Positions 1-12,614 are shown, numbered from the stretch's first letter. The stretch: DNA of 64,000 bases from Tillus elongatus (GCA_964006375.1 OZ023264.1:11728225-11792224); one strand, 5' to 3'. Program-made: numbers and translations. The notes: generated from the letters alone by a model not told the origin.

Positions 1-205
1 ATTTGGAGCTGTCGTGACAACATACTACCTAAGATGGCGACACTGTCGTACATCTCACAATGTTCTAGGAGGCTGGCTACCATAGCCATATTACTTTATA
101 GGTGTGTTCTCGCTTTAATTAGTATATCGTCTGATGAGCTCTAATTAGAGCGAAACCGGTCTGCGGTTCTAATTATAGTGAGAATACGTCTAGGCTTACA
201 TGGAA
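1..205 (+). repeat. Decayed relative of the 307-bp retrozyme unit
   Basis: This stretch aligns by eye, with many substitutions, to the reverse complement of the 307-bp tandem unit at 51.9-53.2 kb. Shared blocks include the segment reading 'GTGACAACA', the segment around 'CTATCGTATAGCC' (here degraded), and the end block with 'GAGCGAAACCGGTCT' followed by 'CGGTTCTAATT'. It is cut by the window edge and no second unit follows. It is read as an old, diverged monomer or array end of the same family. Confidence 0.7.
116..175 (+). ncRNA. Hammerhead ribozyme motif, stem I decayed
   Basis: The core CTGATGA is followed by a perfect 5-bp stem II (GCTCT/AGAGC, loop AATT), then GAA, then the self-complementary stem III ACCGGT and a C, which gives a GUC cleavage triplet. 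The outer stem I is retained (TAATTAG pairs with CTAATTA). The inner stem I next to the core has lost one base relative to the array copies and pairs poorly. It probably cleaves weakly or not at all. Confidence 0.6.
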
Positions 206-1056
206 TAGTTTTTAAAGTAATGACAACATAATTTACTTGTGTACATGTCATTTTAGTCGTTTCATTTAAAGCGCTAAATTTGCTACCGAACTAAGTGATT
301 TTGGTTTCGTAACGTTTCATAACTTCCCTAAGCTAATCGCGTATTAAATTTTATGAATTAGGCATTATTTAGGCAGCAAATTCAGAAAACATGAGCCCAG
401 GTGTCGTATTCATATAAGCTCAGTTTTATATTGAGGCGTCAACGTAATACTGTATTTTCCGACAATGTTGGCAACTTTGAAATTTGCGTTGTCATCTGAC
501 GTTAACTTTGCCTGGTGAAATATGGCATTCAAGTATCAAAACTGCAATATATCAAAATAAATCTGTTCCCATAAGTCAATCGGCTTCGAACACCCTTCCA
601 CCACTTTTATTCACTAACGCCGAACTTTGAGAGCATCCCCATTATATCAGCGCACTTTCTTGCTTATTTTCTCAAATATCTTTCACGAGTTTGCGTTTGT
701 CATGTGGGATGCATTATTCATTGCGGTCCTAGAAGGAAAAGTTTCCCCAATGTCAGTTTCGTTATTAGGGAATTATTTAATGTTGCTTCTGAATATTTAT
801 TTATTAGTTTAGTCATGTATTTATAATGTAGTTTCAAAATTTAAAGTGTTTTGCAAATAATCATCACTATGATGACCGCAGTCTATAGGCGAGGTCGCAT
901 TGTCGTCGCTGCCACGATGCGACGTCAGCAGTTGTTTTCATTTCATTGTACATTTTGCATTGTATCAATTGGGTCAGATTTTCTAGCAGTCTTTCTCTTG
1001 GCCCGCTTCTTCTCTTTTAGCGATTTTTTTTTAAATTCGCTAATGAGGAGATCTGT

Positions 1057-1060
<4 letters not shown>
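206..1060. other. No gene recognised
   Basis: AT-rich sequence with only short open frames and no recognisable domain, RNA gene or repeat structure. The last 40 bases, with a 'CTAATGAGGAGATC' motif, belong to the left arm of dispersed repeat R1. Confidence 0.5.

Positions 1061-1132
<72 letters not shown>
1061..1132. repeat. (AT)n microsatellite
   Basis: Uninterrupted AT dinucleotides of about 72 bp between the two arms of an R1 repeat. Confidence 0.98.
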
Positions 1133-1135
<3 letters not shown>

Positions 1136-1728
1136 ACCGATAACTCAAAAATAAATGGACCAATCTTGATTAAATTTGGTTTGTGCCTTCCTTTTGCAAG
1201 TGGCTTGGATCAGTTCGTTAGCCAGGAAAATCGGAACAGGTTTTCCCGGAAAATTTTGTGTTTTCTTTCTAAAAAAATTCATATCGCCGGAAATAACAAA
1301 GCAAGGGCAACCAAATTTAATACGCGTGTTTGTATTATAAAGAGTGAACTCTTTACTAAAATTTAGGTCTCTAGCTTTAAAGACAAAGAAGTTATGGGCA
1401 GTCAAAGAAACAAATTTTTGAGTTTTCCTCAAAACGTCAAACTCGCAATTTTAAACGTCAAAATTGGCAATGTTTAGGCAAAGAACGTGAAACAAATACT
1501 AATTGTGAAAAGAAAATGTTGCAAGAAGAGTGTTCTGCAAACCCTTAAGTTTCAAATTCAACCGTCATTGCCCTTCATTTTATTAAAATATTTACAGAAC
1601 ATTCATTTCAAATAGACCCTTTCTCTGGTGCTTTGACTGTCGGTTTAGTTAAGTTGATGCTTTCGTTGTAGGTTTAGTGAAGTTTTTGCATTTTTTATCG
1701 AAATATGATGCGTTTGTAAGAAAAAAAA
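1133..1728 (+). repeat. Dispersed repeat R1, right arm
   Basis: Starts after the AT array with 'GATAACTCAAAAATAA' and runs through 'GGCTTGGATCAGTTCGTTAGCCAGG' type sequence, then 'AAAACGTCAAA', to 'TAGACCCTTTCTCTG'. The same order of blocks recurs at about 35.1, 38.0, 41.2 and, inverted, at 15.7, 28.7, 50.2, 51.6 and 56.5 kb. No coding potential is seen. It is probably a non-autonomous mobile element; its termini are not resolved. Confidence 0.7.
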
Positions 1729-2860
1729 TCTGGACGCAGTAAGTGCGTTTTGGTAGCGAATTTTCGCTAAATTTGCGGTTTAGCTCCCGAACGCTTTTCA
1801 AAAAACTGTTTTCAGAAACCTGCCTAGGGCCCTCCCTGGATCCATAAACCCCAAGAAAAATTTCTTGTCCACACTCCCAAGGAAGTTACGGGGCCAGGAG
1901 TGAGTAGGGGTGTAAAAATTTTTTTTAGCTAATTTTTGTAGAACAAATTCGTTAATGCATTTTTGCATTTTTTATCGAAATATGATGCGTTTGTAAGAAA
2001 AAAAGCTGGACGCAGTAAGTGCGTTTTGGTAGCGAATTTTCGGTAAATTTGCAGTTTAGCTCCCGAACGCTTTTCAGAAACCTGCCTAGACACCCCCCCC
2101 GATCCGCAAACCCCAAGGAAAATTAGTTGTTCACACCCCCCAAGGAAGTTACGGGACCAGTAGTGAGTAGGTGTGCTGGGCGGGGTAGGTAGCAAAACGG
2201 AAATATGAGCAGAAAATTCAAATAAAATGCGCTTGAAAGCTGTCTTCTCCACATCTTGAAGCCATATCTTCCTTAAACCCTGCCTACCCCGCACAGCACC
2301 CCTATCCCCACAGGTGCCGTAACTTCCTTGGCGGGAAGGAACAAGACTTTTTTCTTGGTTTATGCAGCGAGGGTAGTTGTATGCACGCGAGGAAGAATGA
2401 AAATCCCCACGACGAAGCAGCCACCCCCAACCCCCGCCCCTGCAACAAGTCAAATCGGGGGGGGGGTGCTGCTTCGTCGTAGGCATTTTTCTTCCCCCAT
2501 CGTGTGCATACAACCACTCTCGTTGCATAAACCACAAGAAAAACTTCTTGCTCATACCCCCCAAGGAAGTTACGTGACCTGGGGCAAATAGGGGTGCTAT
2601 GCGGGGTAGGCAGGGTTTAATGGGAATATGGCTTCAAATAGACAGCTTTCAAGCAGTTTTCTTCGCATTTTCTGCTCATATTTCCTTTTTACTACCTACC
2701 CCGCCCAGCACCCAGCACCCCTATTTACTCCCAGTCCCGTAACTTCCTTGGGGGTGTGGACAATAAATTTTTCTTGTGGTTTGTGCATCCAGGTGGGATC
2801 CTAGTAATGTTTCTGAAAACAATTTTTTGAAAAGCGTTCGGGAGCTAATTGCAAATTTAC
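1729..2860. repeat. GC-rich foldback (imperfect palindrome)
   Basis: Two arms of about 390 bp pair across a centre near 2455. The left arm carries 'CTCCCGAACGCTTTTC', 'GGAAGTTACGGGACC', 'GCGGGGTAGG' and 'GACGAAGCAGC'; the right arm carries their complements in reverse order, ending in 'GAAAAGCGTTCGGGAG'. A partial extra copy of the outer arm lies at 1735-1920. The arms are C/G-rich in otherwise AT-rich DNA. The outer edge starts with the 'GGACGCAGTAAGTGCG' terminus used by the MITE family listed below, so this looks like a foldback-type non-autonomous DNA element. Confidence 0.65.
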
Positions 2861-3292
2861 CGAATTTTCATTAAATCCTTCAAATTTTAATAACTCAATT
2901 TGCTATTAACGTAAGCTTTGTTGGTTAGAAAACCAACATTTAAGTTTATTTTCTGAAAATTTTTGTATATTTTCAAACCATAAGTAATTTTGATAAAATA
3001 TAGTACATTGTTTCTACTACATAGGCTATACCGGTAATCATATTGATGCCTGCTCGCATTTGCTATTAAAACATTTTTTGGAAATTCAGTTCCATAACAC
3101 ACTTGCTGCATCCAGACTTTTGAAAAATGTTTATATATTTTCAATCGATAAAGTTATTTCGATGAAATATGGTACATTGTTTCTACTATATAGGCAACCA
3201 AGTTTGATGCCTGCTTTCATCAGAGAAAGACATTTGCTATTAAAAATATTTAAAAAAAAATTCGCTACCATAACGCACTTGCTGCGTCCACA
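2861..3292. repeat. MITE-like repeats with GGACGCAGCAAGTGCG-type ends
   Basis: Contains two right-hand MITE ends, 'CATAACACACTTGCTGCATCC' in variant form near 3100 and 'CATAACGCACTTGCTGCGTCC' in standard form near 3290. Between them lie internal blocks ('GGTACATTGTTTCTAC', 'GATGCCTGCTTTC') shared with the copies at 7.7, 24.8, 40.3, 42.0, 49.6 and 56.0 kb. It appears to be a nested or tandem pair. Confidence 0.55.
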
Positions 3293-3480
3293 CTTTTTTT
3301 ATCTCCTTGCACTCTTTAAATATTGTTGACAAAAAGTTGTTACACTTGGATTATGTCCAACAAAGATTGCCTTGTTGCTTTCAATGCCTTATAGTAAGCA
3401 TTTCCTTCCTTCAACTCTTTTAGCATATTTTTATTGATAGTTTTATCACTGTGTCTTGTCTGTGAATTTTTTTTTCTATA

Positions 3481-5395
3481 TTAACGTTTCATAGGATTCT
3501 CTCTCAAAAAAGAACCAATCCTCGCAAAAAATCATCTCGTATCCATAGAAAATACGGTCTCCCGAAAATCCGTAAGCTTATTCGTATTCCTCGTATTCCT
3601 CTTCGCCATATTGTAAGTGCTCACCGTTCACCCACACAAAAATTTGCAAAACATCTAGTCAAAAGTCTCCAGCCATTAGTAGAAACCACTACATCCTATG
3701 TCAAAAACTCCACCAATTTCATTGACCTTCTGCAAAACAACACCATTTTTCAAAACGGCATTCTAGTTAGCTTTGATATAGTTTCCTTATTCGCTAATAT
3801 ACCTCTATCTGAAACCCTTGACATTCTTAAAAATAAACACAATATTTCACACGATACGTTAGCTCTTCTAGAACACTGCACATCTAAAACTTATTTCCTT
3901 TTTCGAAACAAATCTTAGAAACAAGTTCGAGGTGCTCCCATGAGTTCATCACTCTCTCCTGCATTGGCTAACATTTTCATGGAAAACTTCGAGACACGAA
4001 CACATCCCAACTTAAACCAACCTGCTAGTTAAGATACGTTGACGACATTTTCGCGGTCTCGCCACACGGTAAAGAATCTCTAGACGAATTCCTTTCTTAC
4101 CAAAATAACATCAACCCCCAAATCCAGTTCACCATGGAAATAGAAAATAATTTTTCTTTGCCTTTCTTAGATGTAATCATCACTAAAAACCTAGTTAGAT
4201 GACTTTCTTACACTGTGTACCGAAAACCAACACACTAATCGTTATCTTAACGCCCAATCTCACCATTACCCATCGCAACTAGATTTCGTGGTTCGAACAT
4301 TAGTAACACAATCCCTCAGACTGACGGACAACAAAAATAAACAGACAGAATTAAGCTTTTTGAGATAGACATTGCTAGAAAACGGATGCGACAACAATCA
4401 CATACTACGAAACATTAGAAACGCACAACAACAAACCACTACACCACAACAATAACCGACAGAGTCAGATACACAACAACACACAGCGTTTTTACCATAC
4501 ATTTAAGGGATCACCGACAAAATCAGCTGAATTTTTAGAACCCATAATATCAAACCATATTCACAACAGAGCAAAAACTGTCAAATCTGATAAAAACTCC
4601 CAAGGATACGACTCCAAACGAATCTCCCGGAGTTTACGAAATTCCTTGTTTCGACTGTAGGACAAACAAATAGACGCATCCACAATAGAATATATGAGCA
4701 CACCCTCGCAGTTAGAAAATCCGACCCCTCGTCGGAGCTGGCCATGCATCATATTCATACAAGACAGAAAATGGGCTTCTATAATGCCAAAACAATAGCC
4801 CTAGTTTGCAATTTCAAAACTAGTATTATCCGCGAAGCGATCGATATCGAAAAACGTCCGGATTGTTTAAATAAGAGAGATGATGGTATTCGTCTTCCGA
4901 TTACTTGGAAACCTATTATATCTTTATTACAAACACACAAAAAGACAGTAAAGTCAATAGACGATTTTATTTCCCCATTACCTAACTCAGCAAATACCTG
5001 CAATCCTCTTAATCCTCCAAGTGTAGTGACGAAAGCTGATTCAATTGACCGTGACCCGACTCATTACACTGATAACGAAGCAGGTAGACGAAATGGTACA
5101 TACAAGACTTGCAACGAACTGCCAGATCTCTCTTAGGCCTAGGGTTGAACACACTGAGACCTTAGAGACGATCTCCGGCGAGATTTGGGGAGTAGGCAGA
5201 TTGAGGCCCCGTAAGTAAGCTAGAACAACCCAACCCACCTTGGTCCACCGCTTTAAGGTGGATTTTTTTAAAGATTGAGGCCTTAGAGTTCATCTCCTTA
5301 CATATTTTATTTACCTCTTGAAAATTGCTCCAAAACAGGAGCCGAAACGTCGAGTTTTAATAAATTCTGGACGCGGTTCAACCTGAGAGCCAAGT
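3481..5395 (+). pseudogene. Degenerate Penelope-like element (RT plus GIY-YIG remnants)
   Basis: Conceptual translation across several stops and frameshifts shows Penelope-type reverse transcriptase signatures: 'SFDIVSLFANIPL' near 3770, 'GAPMSSSLSPALANIFME' near 3935 and the catalytic 'RYVDDIFAV' near 4035. These are followed by 'LPFLDVIITK' and 'LLENGCDNNHILRNIRNA'. From about 4630, remnants of a GIY-YIG endonuclease appear ('GVYEIPCFDC' in one frame, 'GQTNRRIHNRIYEHTLAVRKSDPSSELAMHH' type sequence in another). The last readable block, 4744-5136, is open for 130 codons. The 3' tail carries the 'GGAGCCGAAACGTCGAG' terminus typical of PLE ends and then meets a TA array at 5430. In PLEs the RT and GIY-YIG domains form one protein used for target-primed insertion. 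This copy is dead. Confidence 0.85.
5314..5354 (+). ncRNA. Hammerhead-like motif in PLE terminus
   Basis: Stem I CTC/GAG, core TTGAAAA in place of CTGANGA, stem II GCTCC/GGAGC, GAA, minimal stem III AC/GT and C (GUC cleavage triplet). PLEs are known to carry type I hammerheads with such tiny stem III. Here the two core positions 3 and 8 are both changed (U3, A8), so activity is uncertain. The same variant is present in the two PLE ends at 55.0-55.5 kb. Confidence 0.5.
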
Positions 5396-5428
5396 ATGTC
5401 TCATATTAAAGACCGCGGAAATCTTTCG

Positions 5429-6133
<705 letters not shown>

Positions 6134-6210
<77 letters not shown>
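6134..6210. repeat. (TA)n microsatellite
   Basis: About 77 bp of pure TA inside an R1 subfamily copy. Confidence 0.97.
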
Positions 6211-6780
<570 letters not shown>

Positions 6781-7683
6781 AGTGAAACAATCGTCATTAT
6801 GAACATTGTTGTTACCTGTTGTGTACAAACTAGATTGTGATTGGTTCAAACAAGCGCCTATATGGCAAAATACGTTGTGTGAATTGACCAGCGCTGTAAA
6901 TTATTGATGGTATTATGGCCAGTATTACCAATTGCACAATATCTAGTAATGCAAACATCAAACACGGGTGAAAATATATTTACACACAACAAAACTCAAG
7001 TTAAACCATTTTTTCCGACCGTTCGGGAAACCAATAGACAATTATTGAAATAGTACATCTATTTTTCACTTAGTCCGCAGTCGTTTCACAGTATATTTAT
7101 TCTCCTGGAAGAATCTCCAAATGAAATGTAATATTTTTCACCGTCATTTCATTCGTTCGAAATGAATTTGGAAGTCGCGCTTTTTGCCAGTGAAATATGT
7201 TGTTTCCAAAGTTTCCCGGATGGGTTCTTTCTCAATTTAAACCCCTTTCAATATGAATAAATTGTATGTTGGCCGTTATTGATGTTGTGTTTGGACGCCT
7301 TGAATAGTATTATATTCCACCTTATTCTTTCGATATAAATCAAATATAGTTTGCCAGGTCTGGGTAGGGTTGATCTTCCGAAGAGAAATATTGCATTTAT
7401 TAAATGGAATAGAAATCAAAGCAGCAACCCTTAGGTTGACGTGAGTGCTGAAATAGGGGTTCCCTCGCGCGACCTTGACCGTGTCATTTGATTTCTATCT
7501 CCCTTTGTTTGCCGTTCTGCCGGAATGACACTGGAAACTGCTTTAGAATTCTAACTACGTGGCCTAGAGAAAATGTTTTGTAATCATGACAAACTAACAG
7601 GAGTTGGAATCGAATAGGCGAGTAGACAAGGTATTTATGATTATCACAGTGTGGGTAATTAATTTAATCAAATCTTTAAAAAT
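6781..7683. other. No gene recognised
   Basis: No repeat family seen elsewhere in the window, no supported ORF and no RNA gene. It may be older single-copy intergenic DNA. Confidence 0.5.
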
Positions 7684-7998
7684 GTCTGGAGGCAGCAAGT
7701 GCGTTATGGAAATGAATTTTCACAAAAATGCTTTTATTAGCAAATATGTCTCTTTAATGCAAGCAGGCATCAAGTTGGTCACCGGTATAACCTATATAGT
7801 AGAAAAAATGTACCATATTTTATCAAAATAACTTACTATTTGAAAATGTACAAACATTTCCCGAAAATAAACTTAATATGTTTCGGAAAAACTCGTTTAC
7901 TAGCCGACGAACCTTAGGTTAATAGTAAATTGATTTATTGAATTTTGAAGCACTTAATGCAAAATTCCCTGCCAAACGCACTTGCTGCGTCTCGAATT
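7684..7998. repeat. MITE with GGACGCAGCAAGTGCG-type inverted ends
   Basis: Begins 'TCTGGAGGCAGCAAGTGCG' and ends 'CGCACTTGCTGCGTCTCGA'. The inverted ends extend inward about 80-90 bp with decreasing identity, through 'TTAATAGTAAATTGATTTATT' type sequence. It encodes no protein. Its copies are near 310 bp. Confidence 0.7.
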
Positions 7999-8312
7999 TT
8001 TTACAAACATGCATTATATTTCGATGAAACGCGCAAAAATGCAATAAAGAATGTTAAAAAAAATTGGAGGTAACATCAACGACTTATGGGCCCCCCTGTG
8101 ATTGTCAAAATAATTTTATAGGATGCAGCTCAAGACTCCCTATAAGTAACGTAGACAATTTTTTCTCGTATCTTGCATAATAACAATTATATTGAGCTTT
8201 ACCGTAGAAATGCGCCACTTTGTATATATGTAAGCAGAAGGTAAACCCGAATATGGATCCTAAGGGGCCTAGTTTGCGCTCATTTGAAGAAATCTTTTTA
8301 GAATTCAGAAGT
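7999..8312. repeat. Segment C plus R1 left arm
   Basis: Segment C runs from 'ACAAACATGCATTATATTTCG' type sequence through 'CGACTTATGGGCC' to 'TACCGTAGAAATGCG'. Other copies end in an 'ATACAGGATGACGC'-like edge that resembles mariner-type termini. Segment C adjoins MITE copies at 7.9, 25.1, 40.2, 41.8, 49.9 and 56.3 kb. The final bases match R1 up to 'AGAAGTCGCG', the errantivirus insertion site. Confidence 0.55.
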
Positions 8313-8317
8313 CGCGA

Positions 8318-8638
8318 ATTAACAACACTTGTACTTAGGTTGCTTTTTTAAAAAATTTATTAAACTACTTAAACTATTTAACAACAAACTAGCATAGTTA
8401 CTGCCTAAATTAATACTGAACAAATATTACACAAAACAGTGGCTTTATATAATAATCGGATAAGTGTTCGTTGCAGGTTCTCACGGGAACATGCAGATCT
8501 AGCTTCCTCTGATTTCGCACTGCTGGCACTATCTGCAACGGTCGGCATAATTCATAGAATCTGCTTATGGGAACTGCTGCATGCAAATGTAACTTGATAC
8601 CATCTACGTGACATATCGTGAGAAGCCATGTGTTAACT
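8318..8638 (-). repeat. Errantivirus 3' LTR
   Basis: 321 bp, matching 15351-15671 except at about two positions. Read on the minus strand it contains a TATATAAAG promoter-like box (8441-8450) and an AATAAA signal (8356-8361). One extra shared base at 8317/15350 makes the inner boundary ambiguous by 1 bp. Confidence 0.93.
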
Positions 8639-8650
8639 CCTCCCCCCATT
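8639..8650 (-). other. Polypurine tract
   Basis: Minus strand AATGGGGGGAGG lies directly next to the 3' LTR, the usual plus-strand DNA primer site. The env stop codon (8649-8651) overlaps its first bases. Confidence 0.85.
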
Positions 8651-10364
8651 AGAGGACGGAACCCTTGGGTTTCGGAATTCTTAAGGGATTTTCCGCTTCT
8701 GCTTTGCTTCTTTCATTCTGCTGGGCACATCTTCTTTTGACAAAAACTGTAATAAATATTGTTGCTAGAAGGATTAGTATGATGTAGAGTAGGATCGTCC
8801 AAACACTTGTGTGGTACAACGGGAGTCTAATTTTGTTGGGAATTCTACTTTTTATAGACTGCAGCTGAGCCCTGATGTTGCTTACGTCGTGCAAAGGGAC
8901 GTTTTCCAGTTCCATTGCTGGCAATTCTTCTATGTTCATTTTGCTTCCTGAATCTTCTTCCAACTTTGGTAAAGAGAACAATTGTTGTGTCTCAACTGAG
9001 CTCTGCACTGTACTGTATCGTTTACCACCAATCGACAACTGACATCTTGGTTTGAGTGTCACCATATACGTGCCTTGTATAATTTGTGTGTTTTCTTCTC
9101 CCGAGCATTTGATTGACATCTTGGTTTCCTTTGGAGCCACCACTATAAACTGTGTGTTGCCATATTTGGAAACGATAGTCTTGGTAATTTTTACAGTCTC
9201 TTGTTCGCAATTATTGATAGGCTTTTGGAAATTAATTAGCCTAACTTCACAGGGAGGATCTTCACTGACATCTGCTATTGTATCTTCTGTACAGACATAG
9301 ATCTCGTTCGTAAGCTCCTGGCAGGGGTTGTTTCTGAAGGCGTATTGTTGCTCATTTAGGATAAGGTACTTGGATCGAGGTATTATCATTGAGAAGCTGT
9401 TAGGATTGGTTTGTATAGGTAGGGAGTACAGTTGGTAGTAAATATAGTCAGATTTATCTATTAGTGGAATATCAATTTGGAATATAATTTTATATCCAGT
9501 TTGGATAGACTTGATTTTAAATAATTTTTCATATAAAGATAAGTCATTCTTGCTTACTAATCTAGATTGTGAAATGTATTTTTCTATTACAGGAAGCTCT
9601 TTAATAATGAATTTTGGTTTGATGATAGAAGTGTAAAAAGTATTTAATTTAGAGAACGTTATAGCATTTTCAGTTGTTAATATTATCGATTCTATGACAT
9701 TAAATAGGTTAGTGATTTCAGTCAACAGTTCTAGAATATGTGCTCGCTGGAGAACAGGCATGATATTAGTAGCTAAATCTTTAGTAATATTTTGAAGTGC
9801 CAACATTCTTTTGACAATTTCTTTTTGATTATGAGTTAAAGTATTTACTGTTTGATTAAATTCGTTTATTGCATTTATCATAACAGATGTTTGTTCGTCA
9901 AATAGCTCATGCATTCTATTTTGATCATCAGCTAATAATTGAAGGGCTTTGTTGATTCTTTCGCCATCATCAGCATCTAGATTGCCAGTGATTGATTTAA
10001 AAACTGTACCCAAAGGGTTGAGTAAACCTCTCTTAAATCTATACTTATCAGGGAAAATTCTAAGGAAAGTTTCATCTATGTTATCTACAGTATAATTAAG
10101 GGCGATTATAAAATTATGGTATTCAGATCTAAAATTATCACTTAAAGTATTGGCTATAAGATAATATTTATATTTAAGTTTACTGTAGTCAGTAAATAAA
10201 GGTTCCATATTATATACATGTATAAGGCGCCATACGTCATTTTGGCAATAGCTTCTACCTAACTTGCGAGGTAAAAACCCAGGGTTGTTCTTTAAATCTT
10301 CTAGCTGTGGCTGCCCTCCGCATGCCCACCTGAAAGGCGAAGATTTCTTAAATGAGTTACACAT
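8649..10364 (-). CDS. env: Errantivirus envelope (baculovirus F-like fusion protein)
   Basis: An open 571-codon frame for a class I-type membrane fusion glycoprotein of the F/Env family found in insect errantiviruses. It has a basic cleavage motif RFKR at about residues 109-112, followed at once by a glycine/leucine-rich fusion peptide region. A long helical, heptad-like stretch spans roughly residues 130-260. A cysteine-containing region covers about 360-450. One transmembrane helix lies near residues 521-541, before a 30-residue basic cytoplasmic tail. No clear signal peptide is visible at the start given by the open frame, and the frame overlaps the end of pol by 64 bp. Errantivirus env is made from a spliced RNA, and a candidate acceptor lies at about 10330, so the true N-terminus is unresolved. 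The frame is uninterrupted. Confidence 0.9.
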   Translation of the reverse strand: MCNSFKKSSPFRWACGGQPQLEDLKNNPGFLPRKLGRSYCQNDVWRLIHVYNMEPLFTDYSKLKYKYYLIANTLSDNFRSEYHNFIIALNYTVDNIDETFLRIFPDKYRFKRGLLNPLGTVFKSITGNLDADDGERINKALQLLADDQNRMHELFDEQTSVMINAINEFNQTVNTLTHNQKEIVKRMLALQNITKDLATNIMPVLQRAHILELLTEITNLFNVIESIILTTENAITFSKLNTFYTSIIKPKFIIKELPVIEKYISQSRLVSKNDLSLYEKLFKIKSIQTGYKIIFQIDIPLIDKSDYIYYQLYSLPIQTNPNSFSMIIPRSKYLILNEQQYAFRNNPCQELTNEIYVCTEDTIADVSEDPPCEVRLINFQKPINNCEQETVKITKTIVSKYGNTQFIVVAPKETKMSIKCSGEENTQIIQGTYMVTLKPRCQLSIGGKRYSTVQSSVETQQLFSLPKLEEDSGSKMNIEELPAMELENVPLHDVSNIRAQLQSIKSRIPNKIRLPLYHTSVWTILLYIILILLATIFITVFVKRRCAQQNERSKAEAENPLRIPKPKGSVL

Positions 10365-10720
10365 TGCTCGTCATTCTTGTGATTTATGAGTAAAGCTTTA
10401 TTATGTTCTAAGAGGGATATTATAGTGTATGGGCCTGTATAGGGGTTTTTGTGCTTCTTGTCAAATCCAGGGGGTATCTTTTTATATACTGTTTGGCCCT
10501 CTTTAAATGGCTGATTAACTTCGACGTTAGTTCTAGTTCTGAGGAGCATTTTTTCTTTCGATTTTTCTATCCGATCTAATACGATATCATAAACTATTTT
10601 CATAAAATGTTTGTGTTTTTGGTTATATTCTTGAGTGAGTGTAACTTCGGGATCAAAGTTGAAGATTTCTGGGATGTATCCGAATATTAGCTCAAAAGGT
10701 GGTTTGAGAGTTTGAGTGAA
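10301..10720 (-). pseudogene. pol: pol 3' end (integrase C-terminal part), shifted frame
   Basis: This continues the integrase in another frame after a one-base-type shift near 10710-10730. The last 100 codons, 10301-10603, are open and carry basic sequence with 'QTVYKKIPPG' and 'NPYTGPYTIISLL', which matches the C-terminal DNA-binding region of gypsy integrases. It overlaps the start of the env frame. The shift separates it from the catalytic domain, so this pol is defective. Confidence 0.85.
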
Positions 10721-12614
10721 TGCTTGAATTGTAAGCTAGGATGCAGTAGGGTATCAAGTCAGGAGGTTTTAGATTTGGGTATTTTATTTTGAAAATTCTA
10801 TAGTGTTCAATGAGTGTGCTGTGGAATCTCTCTACTGGGCTGTTAGAGTTAGGATTATGAGGTGTAGTTATGTGCAGTTCAATTTGATATGACTTTAGGA
10901 GCTCTTTGACAGTGTCATTTGAGAATTCTGTACCAGAGTCGGAAACGACGCCTCTTACTGTACCATATTGTGAAAAATATCTCATTAATACCCTGGAAAT
11001 TTCGATAGCATTCTTGCTTTTAATGGGAAAGGCCTGACCGAATTTACTGAAAGGATCAAGAATTGTAAAGAACTGAGATGATTCGATTTGAAATGTATCT
11101 ATGTGAATTAATTCTAGAGGTTTCGAAGGAGTTGGAGTGTGTTCTAAAGGTATTTTAATGGGATGTCTATTGTATTTTGCTTGCTTACATGTCGCACAGT
11201 CTAAAATGAATTCTAAAATTTTTTGTTTTAAACTAGGATAATAATATTTCTGTTTCATCCTTAAATAAGTTTCATCCGGATCCCTATGGTTAGTTTTACC
11301 TTGATGATATGCTATTATAAGATCCTTTAATTCATCCTCACTGTTAATTTCTTCCAAAACTTTATCACATCTATAAAATTGTGGCGCATGCGCATTATTA
11401 AAGTGTTGATTGATAGCCGAACTAACTAATTCATAATGTCTCTCATTAATAAATAGGCAATAGTATTTCTTTTGAGGCAAACAATGCTGCTTTACAAATT
11501 CCGCTATCTTGTCTGGATCTTCTAAATTAAATTTAGCATGAATAAAATTTCTCTTGCCTTTTTTGACGTGTAGAATTTCGGGTTCCTCTGAGCAACTAAA
11601 GAATATTTGATTGGATTTATTATTGATAATTTCCTCTTCCAAAATAGGAATGCCTGGTGCGGCATATGATTCCTGGTTAGAATTAACTGTATCTAGTTCT
11701 TCGATCTCCTCATCAGCGTTCTCATTATCTCTCTGCCATTCTGTTTCATCTACATTATTAATTACTGATTGATTATCAACATCCAAAGGATTAATTTCTA
11801 CACGTGATAAAGCGTCGGCGTTATTTGTTTTTCCTTTCTTGTATTCTATATCGTACTCATATTCTTCAAGCTTTAAACGCCATCTTACTAGCTTCGAATT
11901 GGGCTCCTTTAATGAAAATAGCCATTTCAGTGGTTTGTGATCAGTCATTATGGTAAATCTTTTGCCGTAAAGGTAGGGTCTAAAGTAATTTACAGCCCAG
12001 ACTATTGCAAGTAGCTCTTTTTCGATTGTACTATACCTGCTTTCTGTCTCATTCAGAGTTCGGCTTGCATAAGCTACAAGCAGGTCTGAATTCGGTTCGC
12101 CTTGACTTAAGACAGCTCCAAGTGCGACGTTGGAAGCATCCGTAGTTAATATAAATTTCTTTGTAAAATCTGGTGGCTGTAATATTGGACTGTTCATTAA
12201 AATATGTTTACATGTTTCAAATGCCTCTTTATAATCTTCGTTGTTAATATCAATTTTTGAATTTTTCTTTAGACATTTTGTTAAAGGTTTTGTGACATTC
12301 GCAAAATTCTTAATAAATTTTCGGTAGTATCCTATTAAACCCAAAAACGATTTGATTTCTTTTTGTGTTTTAGGAATCGGAAATTTCTCTATGGCTTCGA
12401 GTTTCCGTGGGTTAGGTTTAATTCCTTCTGGGCTGACCACATGTCCCAGAAATTCAGCCTCCTTCTTTAAAAATTCGGTTTTGTCCAATTGTATCTTTAG
12501 CTGAAAGTTCCTGAACCTTTCAAAAACTTGTGTAAGCTTGTCTAGATGCTCCTGTAGAGACGTCGAGAACACAATTACGTCATCCATGTAGACAAGGCAA
12601 GTTTTCCCAATCAA
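10692..12614 (-). pseudogene. pol: pol middle part: RT palm end, RNase H, integrase core
   Basis: This 640-codon frame opens at the reverse transcriptase active site (YMDD, residues 9-12), just after the TA interruption. The RT thumb and connection come next. RNase H shows TTDAS near residue 153, a conserved glutamate in 'EKELLAIVWA' and 'MTDHKPLKWL'. A histidine/cysteine zinc-binding region includes 'CATCKQAKYN'. The integrase core has aspartates in 'IHIDTF' and 'VSDSGTEF' and a glutamate in 'SNSPVERFHS'. The frame stops at 10692 because of a small frameshift; the expected continuation is in 10301-10720. Confidence 0.92.
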
